Source of the DNA: Alphaproteobacteria bacterium
Lineage (GTDB): Bacteria > Pseudomonadota > Alphaproteobacteria > Rhizobiales > Aestuariivirgaceae
DNA: 13,946 nt
Assembly: GCA_026400595.1 (NCBI GenBank)
Contig: JAPLOT010000294.1
Location: 1 to 13,946 of the forward strand
Direction: 5' to 3'
Position numbers and translations under genes: made by a program
Shown: positions 12,325 through 13,946 of the stretch, in pieces
How the letters are laid out: the number at the start of each line of letters is the position of its first letter
Position numbering within the stretch: position 1 is the stretch's first letter
Notes under the pieces: generated by a model
What the model saw: only the letters and a program-made list of their open reading frames with translations
Told to the model about the DNA's origin: nothing
Databases searched by the model: none

Positions 12325-13425
12325 GTGAGCGAAGCGATCCTGGTTTCCACCCGCAAGGGGCTCTTCGAGGTTGGCAAGGGCAAGTCGGAATGGGCGGTAA
12401 AGGATGCCGTCTTCCTCGGCGACAATGTCACGCTGGCGCTGCATGATCCGCGCGACGGCACGGACTATGCCGCACTCAATCATGGCCATTTCGGTGTGAA
12501 GCTGCATCGCCGGAACAAGGGCGGCGCCTGGACGGAGATCGCGGCCCCGGCCTATCCGCCCAAGCCCGAAGGCCTGAACGATCTCGATGGCTGGGGGCGG
12601 CCCGTCAAGTGGACCACGCAGATGATCTGGGCCCTGGAGCCGGGCGGCGCGGACGAGCCCGGAACACTCTGGGCCGGAACCATGCCGGGCGGCCTGTTCC
12701 GCTCGCGCGACCGCGGCGAAAGCTGGGACATGATCCGCCCGCTGTGGGACATGCCGGAACGCAACAAATGGCTGGGCGGCGGCGCCGACATTCCCGGCAT
12801 CCACTCGATCTGCGTCGATCCCCGCTCATCGCGGACAGTACGCGTGGGAATTTCCTGCGGCGGCGTCTGGGTCACGCATGACGGCGGCGAAAGCTGGGCG
12901 CAATCGGCGCATGGCATGCGTTTCGATGACGGCCCCGCAGGCGTGGCCGACGACCCGCATACCCAGGATCCGCACATGATGGTGCAATGCCCGGCCGTGC
13001 CCGAACGCTTCTGGGTGCAGCACCATTGCGGCATCTGGCGATCGGCGGACAACGCGAAGAGCTGGCAGGAGGTGAAGGCCAGGCCCTCGAGCTTCGGATT
13101 CGGCGTTGTCGTGCATCCGAAGGACCCGGATACAGCCTGGTTCGTGCCGGGCATCAAGGACGAGAAGCGTTATCCGGTGGATGGCAAGCTCGTCGTCACG
13201 CGCACGCGCGACGGTGGAAGGAGCTTCGACGTTCTCGACAAGGGCCTGCCGGGTTCACACGCCTATGACATCGTCTTCCGCCATGCGCTGGCCGGCGACG
13301 AGACGGGCGACAGGCTGGCCTTCGGGTCGACCACGGGGAATCTCTGGATCAGCGAGGATCAGGGCGACAGCTGGCAGACGGTGAGCTCGACGCTTCCGCC
13401 GGTGCACGCGGTGCGCTTCGCCTGA
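12325..13425 (+). CDS. Cytoplasmic Asp-box (BNR) beta-propeller protein
   Basis: A 366-residue protein built of sialidase-type Asp-box repeats: SRDRGESW (127-134), THDGGESW (184-191), SADNAKSW (240-247), TRDGGRSF (294-301) and SEDQGDSW (343-350), plus a degenerate RRNKGGAW (62-69). This suggests a six-bladed propeller. There is no signal peptide (it starts MSEAILVSTRKGLFEV), so it is cytoplasmic, unlike secreted sialidases, and I see no FRIP motif or clear catalytic arginine triad. Cys and His residues cluster at C178, C222, H233, H234 and C235. The start is GTG with GGAGGA (12314-12319) 5 bp upstream, directly after the MoaD-like gene. Databases often call such proteins exo-alpha-sialidase or glycosyl hydrolase; that function is not supported here. 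It converges on fabG with 2 bp between stops. Confidence 0.87.
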   Translation: MSEAILVSTRKGLFEVGKGKSEWAVKDAVFLGDNVTLALHDPRDGTDYAALNHGHFGVKLHRRNKGGAWTEIAAPAYPPKPEGLNDLDGWGRPVKWTTQMIWALEPGGADEPGTLWAGTMPGGLFRSRDRGESWDMIRPLWDMPERNKWLGGGADIPGIHSICVDPRSSRTVRVGISCGGVWVTHDGGESWAQSAHGMRFDDGPAGVADDPHTQDPHMMVQCPAVPERFWVQHHCGIWRSADNAKSWQEVKARPSSFGFGVVVHPKDPDTAWFVPGIKDEKRYPVDGKLVVTRTRDGGRSFDVLDKGLPGSHAYDIVFRHALAGDETGDRLAFGSTTGNLWISEDQGDSWQTVSSTLPPVHAVRFA

Positions 13426-13427
13426 GC

Positions 13428-13946
13428 TCAGATCATCGCCATGCCGCCATTGACGTGCAGCGTCTGGCCCGTGACATAGCCGGCCTCGTCCGAGACCAGA
13501 TAGAGCACGGCGGCGGCAATTTCGTCGGGCGACCCTAGCCGCCCGGCAGGGACGCGGCCGAGGATGCCTTCCCTCTGCTTGTCGTTCAGCACATCCGTCA
13601 TTGGCGTTGCGATGAAGCCTGGCGCAACGGCATTCACCGTCACGTTGCGCGAGGCCAGTTCCTGGGCCAGCGACTTGGTGAGGCCGATGACACCGGCCTT
13701 TGAGGCGACATAATTCGCCTGTCCCGGATTGCCGGTGACGCCTACCACCGAGGTGATGTTGACGATGCGGCCCCAGCGCTTCTTCATCATGCCGCGCATG
13801 GCGGCGCGGGCGAGGCGAAAACCGGCGGTCAGGTTCACGTCGATCACCGCGTTCCAGTCCTCGTCCTTCATGCGCATGGCGAGGCCGTCCCGGGTGATGC
13901 CGGCATTGTTCACGAGGATGTCGACCGACCCCATCGCCGCCTCCGC
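13428..13946 (-). CDS. fabG: 3-oxoacyl-[acyl-carrier-protein] reductase FabG (C-terminal part, cut by window edge)
   Basis: The last 172 residues of an SDR-family reductase that uses NADPH to reduce 3-oxoacyl-ACP in fatty acid synthesis. Visible are VDILVNNAGITRDGLAMRM, the active-site region NITSVVGVTGNPGQANYVASKAG with catalytic Ser, Tyr and Lys, VNAVAPGFIATPMTD, and the ending GYVTGQTLHVNGGMAMI, which is the classic FabG C terminus. About 70 residues, including the TGxxxGIG cofactor motif, lie beyond the right edge; the frame is open to the last base, so the ATG at 13934 is internal. It is closer to housekeeping FabG than the SDR at 3212-3982. Its usual neighbours (fabD, acpP, fabF) would be outside the window. 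Confidence 0.93.
   Translation of the reverse strand, partial: AEAAMGSVDILVNNAGITRDGLAMRMKDEDWNAVIDVNLTAGFRLARAAMRGMMKKRWGRIVNITSVVGVTGNPGQANYVASKAGVIGLTKSLAQELASRNVTVNAVAPGFIATPMTDVLNDKQREGILGRVPAGRLGSPDEIAAAVLYLVSDEAGYVTGQTLHVNGGMAMI

Noticed and set aside
12325..13425. Exo-alpha-sialidase function for the Asp-box protein
   Set aside because: Asp boxes are structural. There is no signal peptide, no FRIP-type motif and no clear catalytic arginine triad or Tyr/Glu pair, so only the fold is claimed.

Overview
The window reads as GC-rich, densely packed chromosome from an alphaproteobacterium, probably of the Hyphomicrobiales (Rhizobiales) type. This rests on codon and base composition, a fused indolepyruvate:ferredoxin oxidoreductase, and a two-hairpin intergenic repeat at 1928-1976 that resembles rhizobial intergenic mosaic elements. 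The placement is inference; there is no rRNA marker. Sixteen protein genes are supported, two of them cut by the window edges. No tRNA, rRNA, CRISPR array, insertion sequence or phage gene was seen, and no stretch over 300 bases lacks a gene.

Layout. (1) 1-1900: the start of an indolepyruvate:ferredoxin oxidoreductase (minus) and a chromate transporter chrA (plus) diverge from a 22-bp gap. A nearly symmetric -10 element lies exactly midway between the two start codons. (2) 1928-3982: the hairpin repeat, then a two-gene minus operon of a short-chain dehydrogenase and an ACAD10/11-like acyl-CoA dehydrogenase. (3) 4049-5520: a PuuD-type glutamine amidotransferase facing a complete (S)-2-haloacid dehalogenase. 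(4) 5583-7837: a cobalt-type nitrile hydratase operon of alpha, beta, a second full-length beta, and an accessory (activator) protein, all with overlapping ends. (5) 7800-8540: ccdA on the minus strand, overlapping the 3' end of the hydratase operon. (6) 8616-11989: a predicted Zur-controlled operon of ZnuA-like zinc-binding protein, DUF1007 periplasmic protein, NicO-family permease and TspO. (7) 12043-13425: a MoaD/ThiS-like ubiquitin-fold protein ending in Gly-Gly, paired with a cytoplasmic Asp-box beta-propeller. (8) 13428-13946: the C-terminal part of FabG.

How the genes work together. Two blocks handle transition metals. The nitrile hydratase needs cobalt and oxidised active-site cysteines, and its accessory protein fits that maturation role. 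The znuA-DUF1007-nicO-tspO block carries a 9-1-9 perfect palindrome matching a Zur operator, so it is most simply a zinc-scavenging system in which a NicO permease stands where ZnuB and ZnuC would be expected.

The observations most worth following are the tandem second beta subunit, the Zur-boxed ZnuA/DUF1007/NicO/TspO set, the Gly-Gly MoaD-like/beta-propeller pair, the symmetric divergent promoter with predicted leaderless transcripts, and a possible hairpin over the DUF1007 ribosome binding site.
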